DNA of 64,000 bases, from assembly GCF_014836755.1 (NCBI RefSeq), contig NZ_JACSQF010000008.1:129542-193541 (forward strand), given 5' to 3'. Source of the DNA: Oerskovia merdavium. GTDB taxonomy: Bacteria; Actinomycetota; Actinomycetes; Actinomycetales; Cellulomonadaceae. The notes below the pieces were generated by a model. The model was not told the origin of the DNA. It saw only the letters and a list, made by a program, of their open reading frames with translations, and did no database searches. The translations under genes were made by a program, and so were the position numbers. Positions 45,987 through 54,821 of this stretch are shown here, piece by piece. Positions within the stretch are counted from its first letter, which is position 1. The number at the start of each line of letters is the position of its first letter.

Positions 45987-46154
45987 ATGCCCGGCAAGGC
46001 CAAGACCATCCTGATGTGGGTCGTCATCGTCTTCCTGCTCTACGCGGTCATCAAGAGCCCTGACCGCGCAGCAGACATCGTCCAGGCGATCTGGGACGTC
46101 ATCATGGGCGCGTTCGCGAGCTTCGGACAGTTCGTCCAGTCCCTCATCGAGTAG
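45987..46154 (+). CDS. small single-pass membrane protein
   Basis: A 55-residue protein: MPGKAKT, one membrane helix (about 8-22, ILMWVVIVFLLYAVI), a short KSPDRAAD linker and an amphipathic C-terminal helix (IVQAIWDVIMGAFASFGQFV). The ATG start lies 8 nt after CGTGAGGACC. It precedes the PH-domain gene by 8 nt on the same strand, so the two likely form an operon. Function unknown; it is a plausible partner or anchor for the PH-domain protein. Confidence 0.75.
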   Translation: MPGKAKTILMWVVIVFLLYAVIKSPDRAADIVQAIWDVIMGAFASFGQFVQSLIE

Positions 46155-46162
46155 TCGACGGC

Positions 46163-47182
46163 ATGGCGCGCGAGCAGCTGGAGGTGGAGGGCGCGGGTCG
46201 CCCTCCCCGCCTGAGCGCGCGTCATCTGCGCCGCTACATCATCCCCGGCGAACGGGTCGTCCTTGCCACACGGGCCCACTGGGGCAAGCTGGCCGAGCCC
46301 GTCGCCACGACGTTCGCCGCGTTCCTCGTCGTCGCATGGCTCGTGAGCGCGTCCGGTCCCACCGTGGGCGACGGCGCCCTCATGCTCTGGTGGGTCTGGC
46401 TCGCGGTCGCCCTGCGTCTCCTGTGGAAGGTCCTGGACTGGCGCAACGAGTGGTTCGTGGCGACCGACAAACGCATGCTGCTGATGTTCGGGCTCGTGAC
46501 GCACAAGGTCGCGATGATGCCCCTCGGCAAGGTCACCGACATGAGCTACAGCCGTTCGATCGTCGGGCGCGTGCTCGGCTACGGCCAGTTCATCCTCGAG
46601 TCCGCCGGGCAGGACCAGGCCATGAGCCGCATCAACTGGGTCGCCAAGCCCGACGCGACGTACCGCAAGCTGTGCGACACGATCTTCCTCCCGGGGGGCA
46701 AGGGCGGCCCGGGCGGCTCCGGCGCTCAGAACGCCTCGGGTGGCGCCGACGGCTCCGCAGGCCGGCAGCAGGCCGCCCCGACGGCGCCCGGCCCTTCGAC
46801 CACTGCTCCCCCGCCGCCACCCCCTCCGCCGGCCGCGGCACACCTCGCGTGGGCGCCGACGAGCGTCGGACCGGAGCGGGACCCTGCCGCGGCAGCGACC
46901 CAACCGGTCGCGGTGCGGTCCGTCCAGAAGGACGGCCAGGGGCACCTCTTCGTGGCCCCGCGCGGGAGCGCGCCCCGCCTGGCGGGGACCGACCGCCCCG
47001 TCATGGCGCCGCCGCTGCCCCCGCTCCCTCCGGCGAACCGTCTCGACGGCACCGACGGCGAGGCGGAGGGTCCGGCCTGGGAGGTCTCGGACGAGGACCG
47101 TGCGACGTTCGTGCCGATCGGCCGCTCGACGTCCTCCCCCGGGGCGCGCACCGAGCCCCCGGTCCCGCCGCCCCCCGCCTGA
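46163..47182 (+). CDS. bacterial PH domain membrane protein
   Basis: A 339-residue protein. N-terminal basic segment, two membrane helices (about 52-70 and 74-95: FAAFLVVAWLVSA, LMLWWVWLAVALRLLW), then a bPH_2-type domain (about 100-175: WFVATDKRMLLMFGLVTHKVAMMPLGKVTDMSY). A long low-complexity Pro/Ala/Gly C-terminus (about 180-339) follows. Bacterial PH proteins bind the membrane or partners and are seldom characterised. The start ATG is 8 nt after the small membrane-protein stop. Confidence 0.85.
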   Translation: MAREQLEVEGAGRPPRLSARHLRRYIIPGERVVLATRAHWGKLAEPVATTFAAFLVVAWLVSASGPTVGDGALMLWWVWLAVALRLLWKVLDWRNEWFVATDKRMLLMFGLVTHKVAMMPLGKVTDMSYSRSIVGRVLGYGQFILESAGQDQAMSRINWVAKPDATYRKLCDTIFLPGGKGGPGGSGAQNASGGADGSAGRQQAAPTAPGPSTTAPPPPPPPPAAAHLAWAPTSVGPERDPAAAATQPVAVRSVQKDGQGHLFVAPRGSAPRLAGTDRPVMAPPLPPLPPANRLDGTDGEAEGPAWEVSDEDRATFVPIGRSTSSPGARTEPPVPPPPA

Positions 47183-47349
47183 CCTCGCCCGACGCCCCGT
47201 CCTGGGCTCTCCCAGGCCGTTCCGGTCAGCGTCCCGGCACGTTCGGGTCCTTCGACCCTGGCCGCGCGCCGCCCCGCAACCTACGGTGCAGTAACCACCC
47301 GTTCGGCGGTGGCAGCAGCACTCGCACCAGGCATGAGAAGAGTCCACCT

Positions 47350-48849
47350 GTGACCACGCTTTCCTTGACCGTCCCGTCGCCGTGCCCGCCGCTCCCGCGG
47401 GTCATCCAGGGCGGGATGGGCATGGCGGTCTCGTCCTGGCGCCTCGCGTCCGCGGTCGCGCACGCAGGACAGCTGGGCCTCGTGTCGGGCACGGCCCTCG
47501 ACCTGGTGCTGGCGCGCAGGCTGCAGAACGGTGACCGCGACGGGGCGGTCCGTCGAGCGCTCGCCGCCTTCCCGGTCCCCCGGTTCGCCCAGCGGGTGAT
47601 CTCGCGCTACTTCCGTCCCGAGGGGCGCAGCGAGGGTCAGCCCTACGCGCCGGTCCCGCGCCTCGCGCTGCGCCAGACCCGGCTCGCGCAGGAGCTCATG
47701 GTCCTGGGCAGCTTCGTCGAGGTGTGGCTCGCCAAGGAGGGTCACGACGGGCGCGTGGGGATCAACTTCCTCGAGAAGATCCAGATGGCCGCACCCGCCG
47801 CGGCGTACGGGTCGATGCTCGCGGGTGCCGACTACGTCGTGACCGGGGCAGGGATCCCCCGGGACGTCCCGCACCTGCTCGACCAGCTCGCGGAGCACGA
47901 GCACGTCGAGTTCCCCGTGACGGTCGTCGGCGGGAGCCACCACACGGTCGACTTCGACCCCGAGACGCTCCTCGGCGGCTCGCTGCCTGCCGTGTCACGT
48001 CCGACGTTCCTCGCGATCGTCTCCGCGCACGCCCTGGCCGAGCACCTGGTGCGCGAGGACCGCACCCGCCCGGACGGGTTCGTCGTCGAGGGGCCCCCTG
48101 CCGGCGGGCACAACGCGCCGCCCCGCGGACGGCTCACCCTCGACGAGGTCGGCCAGCCCGTGTTCGGCCCGCGCGACCAGGCCGACGTCTCGAAGGTGGC
48201 GGCGCTGGGGCTGCCGTTCTGGATCGCGGGCGCGCAGGGGACGCCCGAGGCGCTCGTCGCGGCCCGTGAGGCGGGAGCCGCCGGCGTCCAGGTGGGCACC
48301 CTCTTCGCGCTCGCAACCGAGTCTGGACTCGACCCCGCGCTCCGCGACGACGTCCTGACCCGGTTGCGCGACGGGACGCTCGACGTCCGGACCGAGGCCC
48401 TCACGTCCCCCACGGGCTTCCCGTTCAAGGTCGCGCAGCTCCCGGGGACGCTCGCCGAGGAGGGGCTGGTGGCGGCACGCCCTCGGCTGTGCGACCTGGG
48501 GTACCTCCGCACGCCCGTGCAGAAGGACGACGGCAAGGTCGCCTACCGCTGTCCCGCTGAGCCCGTCCACATGTACGAGCGCAAGGGCGGAGCCGCGGCG
48601 GACACCGTCGGCAGGTCCTGCCTGTGCAACTCCCTCGCTGCGAACGTCGAGCTCGGGCAGACCCGCGCCGACGGCTACGTCGAGCCGCCGCTCGTGACGC
48701 TCGGCGTCGACGTCGCCGGGGCTGCCCGGCTCTCCGCGCAGCACGAGGGCTCCTGGTCGGCCCGCGACGCCCTGGACTGGCTCCTGGGAGAGGGCTCGGC
48801 GGTCAGGGTGACGGACCTCACTGAGCGAGCGGTGCCCGTCGGCTCCTGA
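47350..48849 (+). CDS. nitronate monooxygenase family protein
   Basis: A 499-residue FMN-dependent enzyme of the 2-nitropropane dioxygenase/nitronate monooxygenase superfamily (longer than the usual 320-380). VIQGGMGMAVSSWRLASAVAHAGQLGLVSG is the flavin-binding N-terminus. PPAGGHNAPPRG, IAGAQGTPEALVAAREAGAAGVQVGTLFA contain the phosphate-binding loop. The C-terminus holds Cys clusters (YRCPAEP, GRSCLCNS). The substrate is uncertain; nitronates are typical. The start is GTG 47350. It overlaps the tail of a convergent zinc-ribbon gene. Confidence 0.87.
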   Translation: MTTLSLTVPSPCPPLPRVIQGGMGMAVSSWRLASAVAHAGQLGLVSGTALDLVLARRLQNGDRDGAVRRALAAFPVPRFAQRVISRYFRPEGRSEGQPYAPVPRLALRQTRLAQELMVLGSFVEVWLAKEGHDGRVGINFLEKIQMAAPAAAYGSMLAGADYVVTGAGIPRDVPHLLDQLAEHEHVEFPVTVVGGSHHTVDFDPETLLGGSLPAVSRPTFLAIVSAHALAEHLVREDRTRPDGFVVEGPPAGGHNAPPRGRLTLDEVGQPVFGPRDQADVSKVAALGLPFWIAGAQGTPEALVAAREAGAAGVQVGTLFALATESGLDPALRDDVLTRLRDGTLDVRTEALTSPTGFPFKVAQLPGTLAEEGLVAARPRLCDLGYLRTPVQKDDGKVAYRCPAEPVHMYERKGGAAADTVGRSCLCNSLAANVELGQTRADGYVEPPLVTLGVDVAGAARLSAQHEGSWSARDALDWLLGEGSAVRVTDLTERAVPVGS

Positions 48850-49093
48850 GACGCACGAGCTGAGCGGTCAGGTCCCAGTCGGCCGGCCGTTCCTCGGGCA
48901 CGAACCATCGCGCCCCCGCATCGAGCCACACCTTCCGGGCCCGCAGCGCGGTGCGCCAGGAGAGGTCCTCGACCCCGCTCTCGGAACCGCAGCAGTCGCA
49001 GATCGCGTAGAGGGGAGTCCCGCCGCGCCACAGATCCTCCGGGACCGATGGATCCGACCATCCGCAGACCCTGCAGGTCGTCTCGACGAACAT
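48818..49093 (-). CDS. small zinc-ribbon-like protein
   Basis: A 91-residue protein with two Cys pairs (TTCRVCGWSD and ICDCCGSESGVED) that could form a zinc ribbon, followed by a Trp/Arg-rich helical tail (LSWRTALRARKVWLDAGARWF). Its exact family and role are unknown to me. The ATG at 49093 is used; an adjoining GTG at 49096 is equally possible. It overlaps the nitronate monooxygenase 3' end by 32 nt, tail to tail. Confidence 0.7.
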   Translation of the reverse strand: MFVETTCRVCGWSDPSVPEDLWRGGTPLYAICDCCGSESGVEDLSWRTALRARKVWLDAGARWFVPEERPADWDLTAQLVRLRSRRAPLAQ

Positions 49094-49177
49094 CACAGAA
49101 ACCTAGCAGCCGGCTCCAGCCGGGAGGCGACCTCGCCGGGTCGCTCCTCGGCAGGCCGTCGCGGCCCACGAACGACG

Positions 49178-49209
49178 AAAGCCCGGTCATCTGACGATGA
49201 CTGGGCTTT
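49178..49209 (-). terminator. terminator of the tRNA transcript
   Basis: AAAGCCCGGTCAT (49178-49190) pairs with ATGACTGGGCTTT (49197-49209) with one mismatch, just past the last tRNA-Glu. A related sequence (gcccggtcatctgacgatgg) stands between the two tRNA-Glu genes at about 49337-49356. Confidence 0.75.
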
Positions 49210-49217
49210 CGTGGTGG

Positions 49218-49290
49218 TACCCCCAACGGGATTTGAACCCGTGTTACCGCCGTGAGAGGGCGGCGTCCTAGGCCGCTAGACGATGGGGGC
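49218..49290 (-). tRNA. tRNA-Glu (CTC)
   Basis: A 73-nt cloverleaf on the minus strand. Acceptor GCCCCCA pairs with TGGGGGT, T-loop GGTTCAAATCC, and anticodon loop CTCTCAC with CTC. CCA is not encoded. It is an identical copy of the next tRNA upstream. Confidence 0.95.
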
Positions 49291-49371
49291 CAGGACAGCT
49301 CTCCCACTCCGAAGAGTGATCGAGCGTCATCGAGGCCCGGTCATCTGACGATGGCCAGGCCTCGTACTACG

Positions 49372-49444
49372 TACCCCCAACGGGATTTGAACCCGTGTTA
49401 CCGCCGTGAGAGGGCGGCGTCCTAGGCCGCTAGACGATGGGGGC
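49372..49444 (-). tRNA. tRNA-Glu (CTC), second copy
   Basis: Identical in sequence to the tRNA-Glu at 49218-49290, including the CTC anticodon. It arose by duplication together with its 3' flank, since the following spacer resembles the terminator of the other copy. Confidence 0.95.
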
Positions 49445-49538
49445 CTAAGCTCGTCACCCCGAGGGGCGCCGTGCCGTTGAGAACTGTACTGCACGATTCG
49501 CGTCGGTTTGACCGACTCGATGCGCTACTTGCTCTGCG

Positions 49539-49610
49539 CTGGGGTACCAGGACTCGAACCTAGAATGACGGTACCAGAAACCGTTGTGTTGCCAATTACA
49601 CCATACCCCA
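49539..49610 (-). tRNA. tRNA-Gln (CTG)
   Basis: A 72-nt cloverleaf on the minus strand. Acceptor TGGGGTA pairs with TACCCCA, T-arm GGTTCGAGTCC, anticodon CTG in a TTTCTGGT loop. It is the first of a three-tRNA transcript (Gln-Glu-Glu). The Glu/Gln pair near gltX is a conserved actinobacterial arrangement. Confidence 0.95.
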
Positions 49611-49881
49611 AGGAGGTATCAGCGCCGCGCCCTCTTCCCGTTCCCGGGCTTCGGGTGAGCGCCTCACCGAGAGAAAACATTACCGGAGAGTCCCGGTCCG
49701 GCCAAATCGCCCTCAGCCGGCCTGCCAGTCGCTGCCAGTCGCTGCCCACTCCCGCCCGCACCCCGGGGTGGGCCGCGTCCGGAACGGACGTGCCGCCGTC
49801 GGGCACCACTGCTCCGACACGTCGCGGCCGACCGCGAGGAAACTGTGGACCTCGCCCACGCGACGTGGCACCGTCGAAGAC

Positions 49882-50685
49882 ATGAGCACCGCAGCACCCC
49901 CTGAGCCTCCGTCCTCCACCCCGCGCGCGTCCCACGCCGAACGCGCGTCGTCGTTCGGCGCAGGTGCCGACGACTACCGGGCCGTCCGCCCCTCCTACCC
50001 TGACGCCGCGATCGACTGGATGCTGCCCGCCGGGGCCTGCCACGTGCTCGACCTCGCGGCAGGGACGGGCAAGCTCACCGAGAAGCTGGTCGCGCGCGGC
50101 CTCCACGTGACCGCGGTCGAGCCCTCGGACGGCATGCGCGCCCAGCTCAAGGACGCCGTGCCCGGCGCCCACGTCCTGCCCGGCACGGCCGAACGCATCC
50201 CGCTCGAGGACGGGAGCGTCGACGCGGTCCTCGTGGCCCAGGCCTGGCACTGGTTCGACGTCGCGACGGCCGTCCCGGAGATCGCGCGCGTGCTGCGCCC
50301 CGGCGGCCGGCTCGGCGTCGTCTGGAACGTCCGCGACCACACGGTCGACTGGGTCGAGCGCTTCACCGAGATCATCCACCGCGGCGACTCGCTCGAGCCC
50401 GTCCACCGGACCCCGCAGCTCGACGGGGTCGACGAGTCCTTCACGCCGCTCGAGCACGCGACCTTCGACTGGGCCGACCACCTCCCCGCCGCAAGCCTCC
50501 GGACGCTCGCCGCGACCCGGAGCCATCTGCTCACGCTGCCGCCCGCCGAGCGAGACGAGCTGCTCGACGCCGTCGACCACCTCGCGGCGACCCACCCCGC
50601 GCTCGCGGGGCTCACCGAGGTCGACCTCCCCTATCGCGCCGAGTGCTGGCGCGCGGACCGCACCGACCGCGCGGTCGACGAGTGA
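49882..50685 (+). CDS. class I SAM-dependent methyltransferase
   Basis: A 267-residue methyltransferase. SAM-binding motif I HVLDLAAGTGKLTEKLVARG is at about 56-75, motif II VTAVEPSDGM, then GTAERIPLEDGSVDAVLVAQAWHWF and VLRPGGRLGVVWN. It resembles the UbiE/COQ5-like group annotated as class I methyltransferase with AWHWFD; the substrate is unknown. The start is the ATG giving MSTAAPPEPP. The next gene overlaps its stop by 4 nt, so they form a two-gene unit. Confidence 0.88.
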   Translation: MSTAAPPEPPSSTPRASHAERASSFGAGADDYRAVRPSYPDAAIDWMLPAGACHVLDLAAGTGKLTEKLVARGLHVTAVEPSDGMRAQLKDAVPGAHVLPGTAERIPLEDGSVDAVLVAQAWHWFDVATAVPEIARVLRPGGRLGVVWNVRDHTVDWVERFTEIIHRGDSLEPVHRTPQLDGVDESFTPLEHATFDWADHLPAASLRTLAATRSHLLTLPPAERDELLDAVDHLAATHPALAGLTEVDLPYRAECWRADRTDRAVDE

Positions 50686-51347
50686 GCGCGCAGCCCGAGG
50701 ACCCCGGCGTCTCGGTCGTCCGGCTCGCACCCGGCCCCGTCACGCCCGACGACGTCCGCACCGCCGCACGCTGGCTCGCCGACGGCGTGGGTCGCCATCC
50801 GGACGCCGCGTTCGACGCGCAGGCCGGGCCCGTGCGGTGGTCGTGCTGGGCGACGGCCGAGCACGTCGTCGACGACCTCCTCGCCTACGCGCTCCAGGTC
50901 GCAGGGCTTCCCCTGCTCGACTACCTGCCGCTCGCCGGCCCCAAGGGCGAGGACGAGATCGCGCACGTCAAGCGCGAGGCGGGCCCGCCCGGGATGGCCG
51001 AGGTGCTCCTCGCGGGCGGCGAGCTCCTCGCCGCCCAGGTGGGCGCCCGTCCGGACACGGCCCGCGCCTACCACCCGTACGGGCTCTCGGACCCGCAGGG
51101 GTTCGCGGCCATGGGGATCGTCGAGATCCTCGTGCACGGGCGCGACATCCTCGAAGGGCTCACGGGTATCGCCCCCGACCTTCCCGAGGGCCTCAGCACC
51201 CGCGTGCTCGCGCGGCTCTTCCCCGACCTGCCGGACGCGAGCCGCGAGCTCCCGGCAGCACAGGTGCTCGTGTGGGCGACGGGTCGCTGCGAGCTCCCCG
51301 GACTCGCGCGCCGCACCCGCTGGCGCTGGGACGCGACCGTCCGGTAG
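50682..51347 (+). CDS. maleylpyruvate isomerase/DinB-like protein
   Basis: A 221-residue four-helix-bundle protein of the mycothiol-dependent maleylpyruvate isomerase/DinB superfamily: VRWSCWATAEHVVDDLLAYALQVA and MGIVEILVHGRDILEGLTGI carry the usual His positions for a metal site. Members use mycothiol or are uncharacterised. The GTG start overlaps the methyltransferase stop (GTGA). A 14-bp terminator hairpin follows. Confidence 0.78.
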   Translation: MSAQPEDPGVSVVRLAPGPVTPDDVRTAARWLADGVGRHPDAAFDAQAGPVRWSCWATAEHVVDDLLAYALQVAGLPLLDYLPLAGPKGEDEIAHVKREAGPPGMAEVLLAGGELLAAQVGARPDTARAYHPYGLSDPQGFAAMGIVEILVHGRDILEGLTGIAPDLPEGLSTRVLARLFPDLPDASRELPAAQVLVWATGRCELPGLARRTRWRWDATVR

Positions 51348-51354
51348 CGCGCGT

Positions 51355-51387
51355 CGAGCGGTGCCCGGTCTGCCCGGGCACCGCTCG
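51355..51387 (+). terminator. 14-bp terminator hairpin
   Basis: CGAGCGGTGCCCGG (51355-51368) pairs perfectly with CCGGGCACCGCTCG (51374-51387) around a 5-nt loop, right after the DinB-like gene. Confidence 0.85.
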
Positions 51388-51450
51388 GTACATCAGCAGG
51401 CCGGCTCACTCCCCCGCGTCGAGCGCGGGCTGGGCAGCTCGCCACCCGCC

Positions 51451-52662
51451 TCAGGTCAGCGCCAGCACCGCCACGAGCGAGGTGCCGGTCACGACGGCGG
51501 CCGACGCCGTCCCGAGCACGAGCGCGCGCCGACCCGTGCGGACCAGGTGGGCGACGTCGACCCCCAGACCCATCGCAAACATCGCCGCGGTGAAGAGCAG
51601 CGTCGTGACCACGGTCGTCACCTCCACGACCGACGCGGGCAGCAAGCCTGTGCTGCGCACCAGCACGGCCACGAGGAAGCCCACGACGAACAGGGGCACC
51701 GGCGGCGTCCTGCGGGCCGCACGGGCCCCCGTGGCGGCCTCGACGTCCGCGGGGCGCGCCATGCGCTCGCGGCGCGCCCGCAGCACCCCGGCCCCCGCCA
51801 CGAGGGGGGCGAGCAGCACGACGCGGGCGAGCTTGCTCACCGTCGCGGTCGCGAGCGCGGCCGCGGAGATCGCGCCACCTGCGGTCACGACCTGCGCGAC
51901 CTCCTGGACGCTCGCCCCGATCCAGAGCCCGGCCCGGTCGTCGGCGAGCCCGAGCAGCCCGGCGAGCCAGGGCAGCACGAAGATCGCGAGCGAGCCGAAG
52001 ATCGTCACGAGCGCGAGCGCGGTCGCCACGGCGTCGTCGGCCTCGCGGCGTGACTCGTCGTCGTCGCCTCCTCCGACCACGCCCTGCATGGCCGAGATCG
52101 CGGCCGCGCCGCAGATCGAGAACCCGGTCGCGACGAGCAGCGAGGTCACGCGCGGGACACGCAGCACGCGCCCCAGGGCGAGCGTCGCGCTGAACGTCAC
52201 GGCGACCGTGATCGCCACGACCGCGAGGCCGCGCCAGCCGAGCGCGAGCACCTCGGGCAGCGAGAGCTGGAGCCCCAGGAGGACCACGCCCGCGCGCAGG
52301 ACGCGCATCGCGGTCCACCGGGTCCCTTCCTGGGTCCGGGTGGTGAGGGCGTCCGCCCACCTCGCGGCACGCGTCGTCTGCCCGACGGCGTCGCTCGCCC
52401 CGCGCGCGCGGCGCAGGCTTCCGAGCACCGAGCCGACGACGGCACCGACGAGCAGGGACAACACGAGGGGCGAGAGCGGGACCACCTGCGCAAGGAGGTA
52501 GGCGACGACGGTCGCGAGCGCGCAGAACGCCAGCCCGGGGGCTGCGCGGCGGATCCAGGGAGCCGAGGCGGTGGCCTCGGTCGAGGGGGCGGGCGTGGTG
52601 GGCCGGCGAGCGGCGTGGTCGACGCCCGGGGTGGGGGTGTCGAGGTCGGTCGTGGGGGTCAT
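51451..52662 (-). CDS. YeiH-family putative sulfate exporter
   Basis: A 403-residue inner-membrane protein of the YeiH/UPF0324 family with about 10 membrane segments. Family marks include LRAGVVLLGLQLSLPEVLALG, ATGFSICGAAAISAMQGVV and GLWIGASVQEVAQVVTAGGAIS. Proposed to export sulfate or related anions; direct proof is limited. The start is the ATG giving MTPTTDL; CACATT lies 6 nt before it. It is divergent from a LysR regulator, the usual partner. Confidence 0.88.
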   Translation of the reverse strand: MTPTTDLDTPTPGVDHAARRPTTPAPSTEATASAPWIRRAAPGLAFCALATVVAYLLAQVVPLSPLVLSLLVGAVVGSVLGSLRRARGASDAVGQTTRAARWADALTTRTQEGTRWTAMRVLRAGVVLLGLQLSLPEVLALGWRGLAVVAITVAVTFSATLALGRVLRVPRVTSLLVATGFSICGAAAISAMQGVVGGGDDDESRREADDAVATALALVTIFGSLAIFVLPWLAGLLGLADDRAGLWIGASVQEVAQVVTAGGAISAAALATATVSKLARVVLLAPLVAGAGVLRARRERMARPADVEAATGARAARRTPPVPLFVVGFLVAVLVRSTGLLPASVVEVTTVVTTLLFTAAMFAMGLGVDVAHLVRTGRRALVLGTASAAVVTGTSLVAVLALT

Positions 52663-52681
52663 GTTCTCAATGTGCCGCGCC

Positions 52682-52735
52682 GGCCTTCTCGTCAGAAGGC
52701 CCACCTGACGACCGAGCCATAGGATGAACCTATGG
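52682..52735. promoter_or_regulatory. two inverted repeats between yeiH and its LysR regulator
   Basis: GGCCTTCT (52682-52689) and AGAAGGCC (52694-52701) form a perfect 8-4-8 repeat. CCATAGG (52717-52723) and CCTATGG (52729-52735) form a 7-5-7 repeat that overlaps the regulator start codon and its TAGGAT -10 box (52720-52725). Either could be the LysR box. Confidence 0.6.
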
Positions 52736-53799
52736 CCGCGAGCACCCCGCAGACACCTGCGAGCCCCCCTCCCCCACGTCGGGACCGGACCTCGCTCGGG
52801 CTCCTGGAGCTGCTCGTCGCGACCGACAGCCACGGCTCGATCAGCGCCGCGGCGCGTGCGCTGGGCATCTCCCAGCCGAGCGCCTCGGCCGGCATGCGGC
52901 GCCTCGAGAGGCACCTGGGGCTCGAGCTCGTCGCCCGCTCGACGCGCGGGGCCCGCCTCACCGAGACCGGGCGCGCGACCGCGACCTGGGCCCGCGAGGT
53001 CGTCGACGCCTCGGACCGGTTCGAGACCGCGGCCGCGGCCCTGCGCGAGGCCCCCTCGGCCCGGATACGGCTCGCGGCCAGCCTGACGATCGCCGAGTAC
53101 CTCGCCCCTCGCTGGCTCGCGACGCTCGCGCTCGACGGCCTCACCCCGGTGCCCGGGGCCGGTGCGGGTCTGCCGGCGGGGCAGGGCAGCGCGTCGGGGC
53201 AACGCGGACCGTCGGAGGCCGCCCGCGGGCCGTCCTCTCCCGACGTCGAGCTGCTCGTGCGCAACTCTCGGGCCGTGATGGAGCTCGTCCTGTCGGACGA
53301 CGCCGAGCTCGGCTTCATCGAGAGCTCGACCATGCGTCGCGGGCTGCGCAGCCGGACCCTGGCCCACGACGAGCTGGTCGTGGTCGTCGCGGCGGCGCAC
53401 CCGTGGGCCCTGCGCCGGCGTCGCACCGCGACGGTCGAGGAGCTGCTGAGCGGTGGGCTCGTCGTCCGTGAGCGCGGCTCAGGAACGCGCGAGACGCTCG
53501 AGAAGTCGCTCGTGGCGGCCGGCGCCCGCCTCCCGGACCACCTGCCCTACCTCGGCTCGACCGCGTCGCTCAAGACCGCGGTCCAGTACGGCGGCGCGGT
53601 CGCGGTGCTTTCCCGGTTGACGGTCGCGGACGACCTGGCTCGTGGCACGCTCGTCGAGATCCAGGTGCCCGGCCTGGGGCTCTCGAGGCGGCTCCGGATG
53701 ATCTGGAAGGACGGCACCGAGCTCTCGGCGGCGGCCAGGCGGATCGCGGCGGTCGCGGCCGGGAGTGCCGGGGCATCGCACCCGAGGGCCGGGCGGTAG
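52732..53799 (+). CDS. LysR-family regulator of the yeiH gene
   Basis: A 355-residue LysR-type regulator. The HTH is at about 22-85 (LLELLVATDSHGSISAAARALGISQPSASAGMRRLERHLGLELVARSTRGARLTETG). The effector domain follows, with a Gly/Ser/Pro-rich insertion near 135-165 that is unusual for the family. Divergent pairing with a YeiH exporter is common and suggests it activates that gene (inference). The ATG has TAGGAT 6 nt upstream. Confidence 0.9.
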   Translation: MAASTPQTPASPPPPRRDRTSLGLLELLVATDSHGSISAAARALGISQPSASAGMRRLERHLGLELVARSTRGARLTETGRATATWAREVVDASDRFETAAAALREAPSARIRLAASLTIAEYLAPRWLATLALDGLTPVPGAGAGLPAGQGSASGQRGPSEAARGPSSPDVELLVRNSRAVMELVLSDDAELGFIESSTMRRGLRSRTLAHDELVVVVAAAHPWALRRRRTATVEELLSGGLVVRERGSGTRETLEKSLVAAGARLPDHLPYLGSTASLKTAVQYGGAVAVLSRLTVADDLARGTLVEIQVPGLGLSRRLRMIWKDGTELSAAARRIAAVAAGSAGASHPRAGR

Positions 53800-53840
53800 G
53801 CCCCCGACCACCGGCCCCTGCCCCCTGACACCTGCCACCG

Positions 53841-53907
53841 CGAGGTAGAACGTGCGGCGCGAGGTAGGACGCGCCGCGCACTACCTCGCGCAGCACGTTC
53901 TACCTCG
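53841..53907. terminator. long bidirectional hairpin with GAGGTAG arms
   Basis: CGAGGTAGAACGTGC (53841-53855) pairs perfectly with 53893-53907, and inside GCGCGAGGTAG (53857-53867) pairs with CTACCTCGCGC (53881-53891), leaving one mismatch and a 13-nt loop. It stands between converging genes and shares the GAGGTAG arm with 5872-5943. Confidence 0.85.
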
Positions 53908-53966
53908 CCCGGCAAGACGTCGCACCTCGCACCGCAGGACGGGCGGCACAGGCAGAAGTCCGACGG

Positions 53967-54821
53967 TCAGCGCCTCGCGAGCACCAGGTCGCCGACCTCG
54001 TCGAGCGTCGCCACGACGTGCACCCCCGCCGCGCGCGCGGCCTCGGGGTCCTCCTCGTGCGGGCCACCGCGCCGGGTGCCCGGACGGTCGATCCACACGC
54101 CCGTCAGGCCTGCAGCGGCCGCGGCCCGCGCGTCGACGTCGAGCTCGTCGCCCACGTAGACCGTGCGCGCCGGGTCCGTGCCCAGGCGCGCGCACGCCTC
54201 GACGAAGACCCGCGGGTCCGGCTTGCCGAATCCCAAGGTGTCGACGCCCACGAGCATGGGCACGTCCGAGAGCCCCGACCGGGTCAGCTTGTCCGTCTGG
54301 AGCGCGACCGACGCGTTGGACAGCGCACCCACCTTGACTCCTGCCGCGGCGAGCCGTGCGAGCACAGGTGCGGCGTCGTCGTGCGCGCGCCAGCTCTCCT
54401 CGAAGGTGCCCCAGAACACCGTCTTCCACGCCGCGTACCCGTCCTCGTCGAGGACCACTCCGCCGAACGTCTCCTGCAGCTCGTTCGCGCGCAGCATGCG
54501 CTGGCCGTCGAACGTCAGCTCGCCGCGCGTGTACGCCCGGTACCAGCCGTGCGGGTCGCTGCGCCACAGCGCGAGGACCTCCCCGTACCTCTCGACCGGC
54601 AGGCGGGGCAGGTACACCTCGCACACCGCGTCGATCGCGAGCGCGAACGCGCCGCGGGTGTCGACGAGCGTGTCGTCGACGTCGAACAGGACTCCGTCAA
54701 CTCCGTCAACGCCGTCGACGCTGTCGACAGCCGCGCCGGGCGCGACGTCCCCCGCGAGGGGAGCGACGCCGTCGGGAAGCGAGGGCAGCACCGTACCGGG
54801 CGACGGCTCGGGCGCGGTCAC
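53967..54821 (-). CDS. HAD-superfamily hydrolase
   Basis: A 284-residue haloacid dehalogenase-like phosphatase. Motif I is [15 protein letters not shown] (nucleophile Asp in DVDDT), motif [10 protein letters not shown], motif [11 protein letters not shown], motif [16 protein letters not shown]. An N-terminal extension contains a short DGV repeat ([11 protein letters not shown]) encoded by imperfect 9-nt repeats. The ATG overlaps the gltX stop (ATGA), so it is translated with gltX. The substrate is unknown. Confidence 0.9.
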   Translation of the reverse strand: MTAPEPSPGTVLPSLPDGVAPLAGDVAPGAAVDSVDGVDGVDGVLFDVDDTLVDTRGAFALAIDAVCEVYLPRLPVERYGEVLALWRSDPHGWYRAYTRGELTFDGQRMLRANELQETFGGVVLDEDGYAAWKTVFWGTFEESWRAHDDAAPVLARLAAAGVKVGALSNASVALQTDKLTRSGLSDVPMLVGVDTLGFGKPDPRVFVEACARLGTDPARTVYVGDELDVDARAAAAAGLTGVWIDRPGTRRGGPHEEDPEAARAAGVHVVATLDEVGDLVLARR

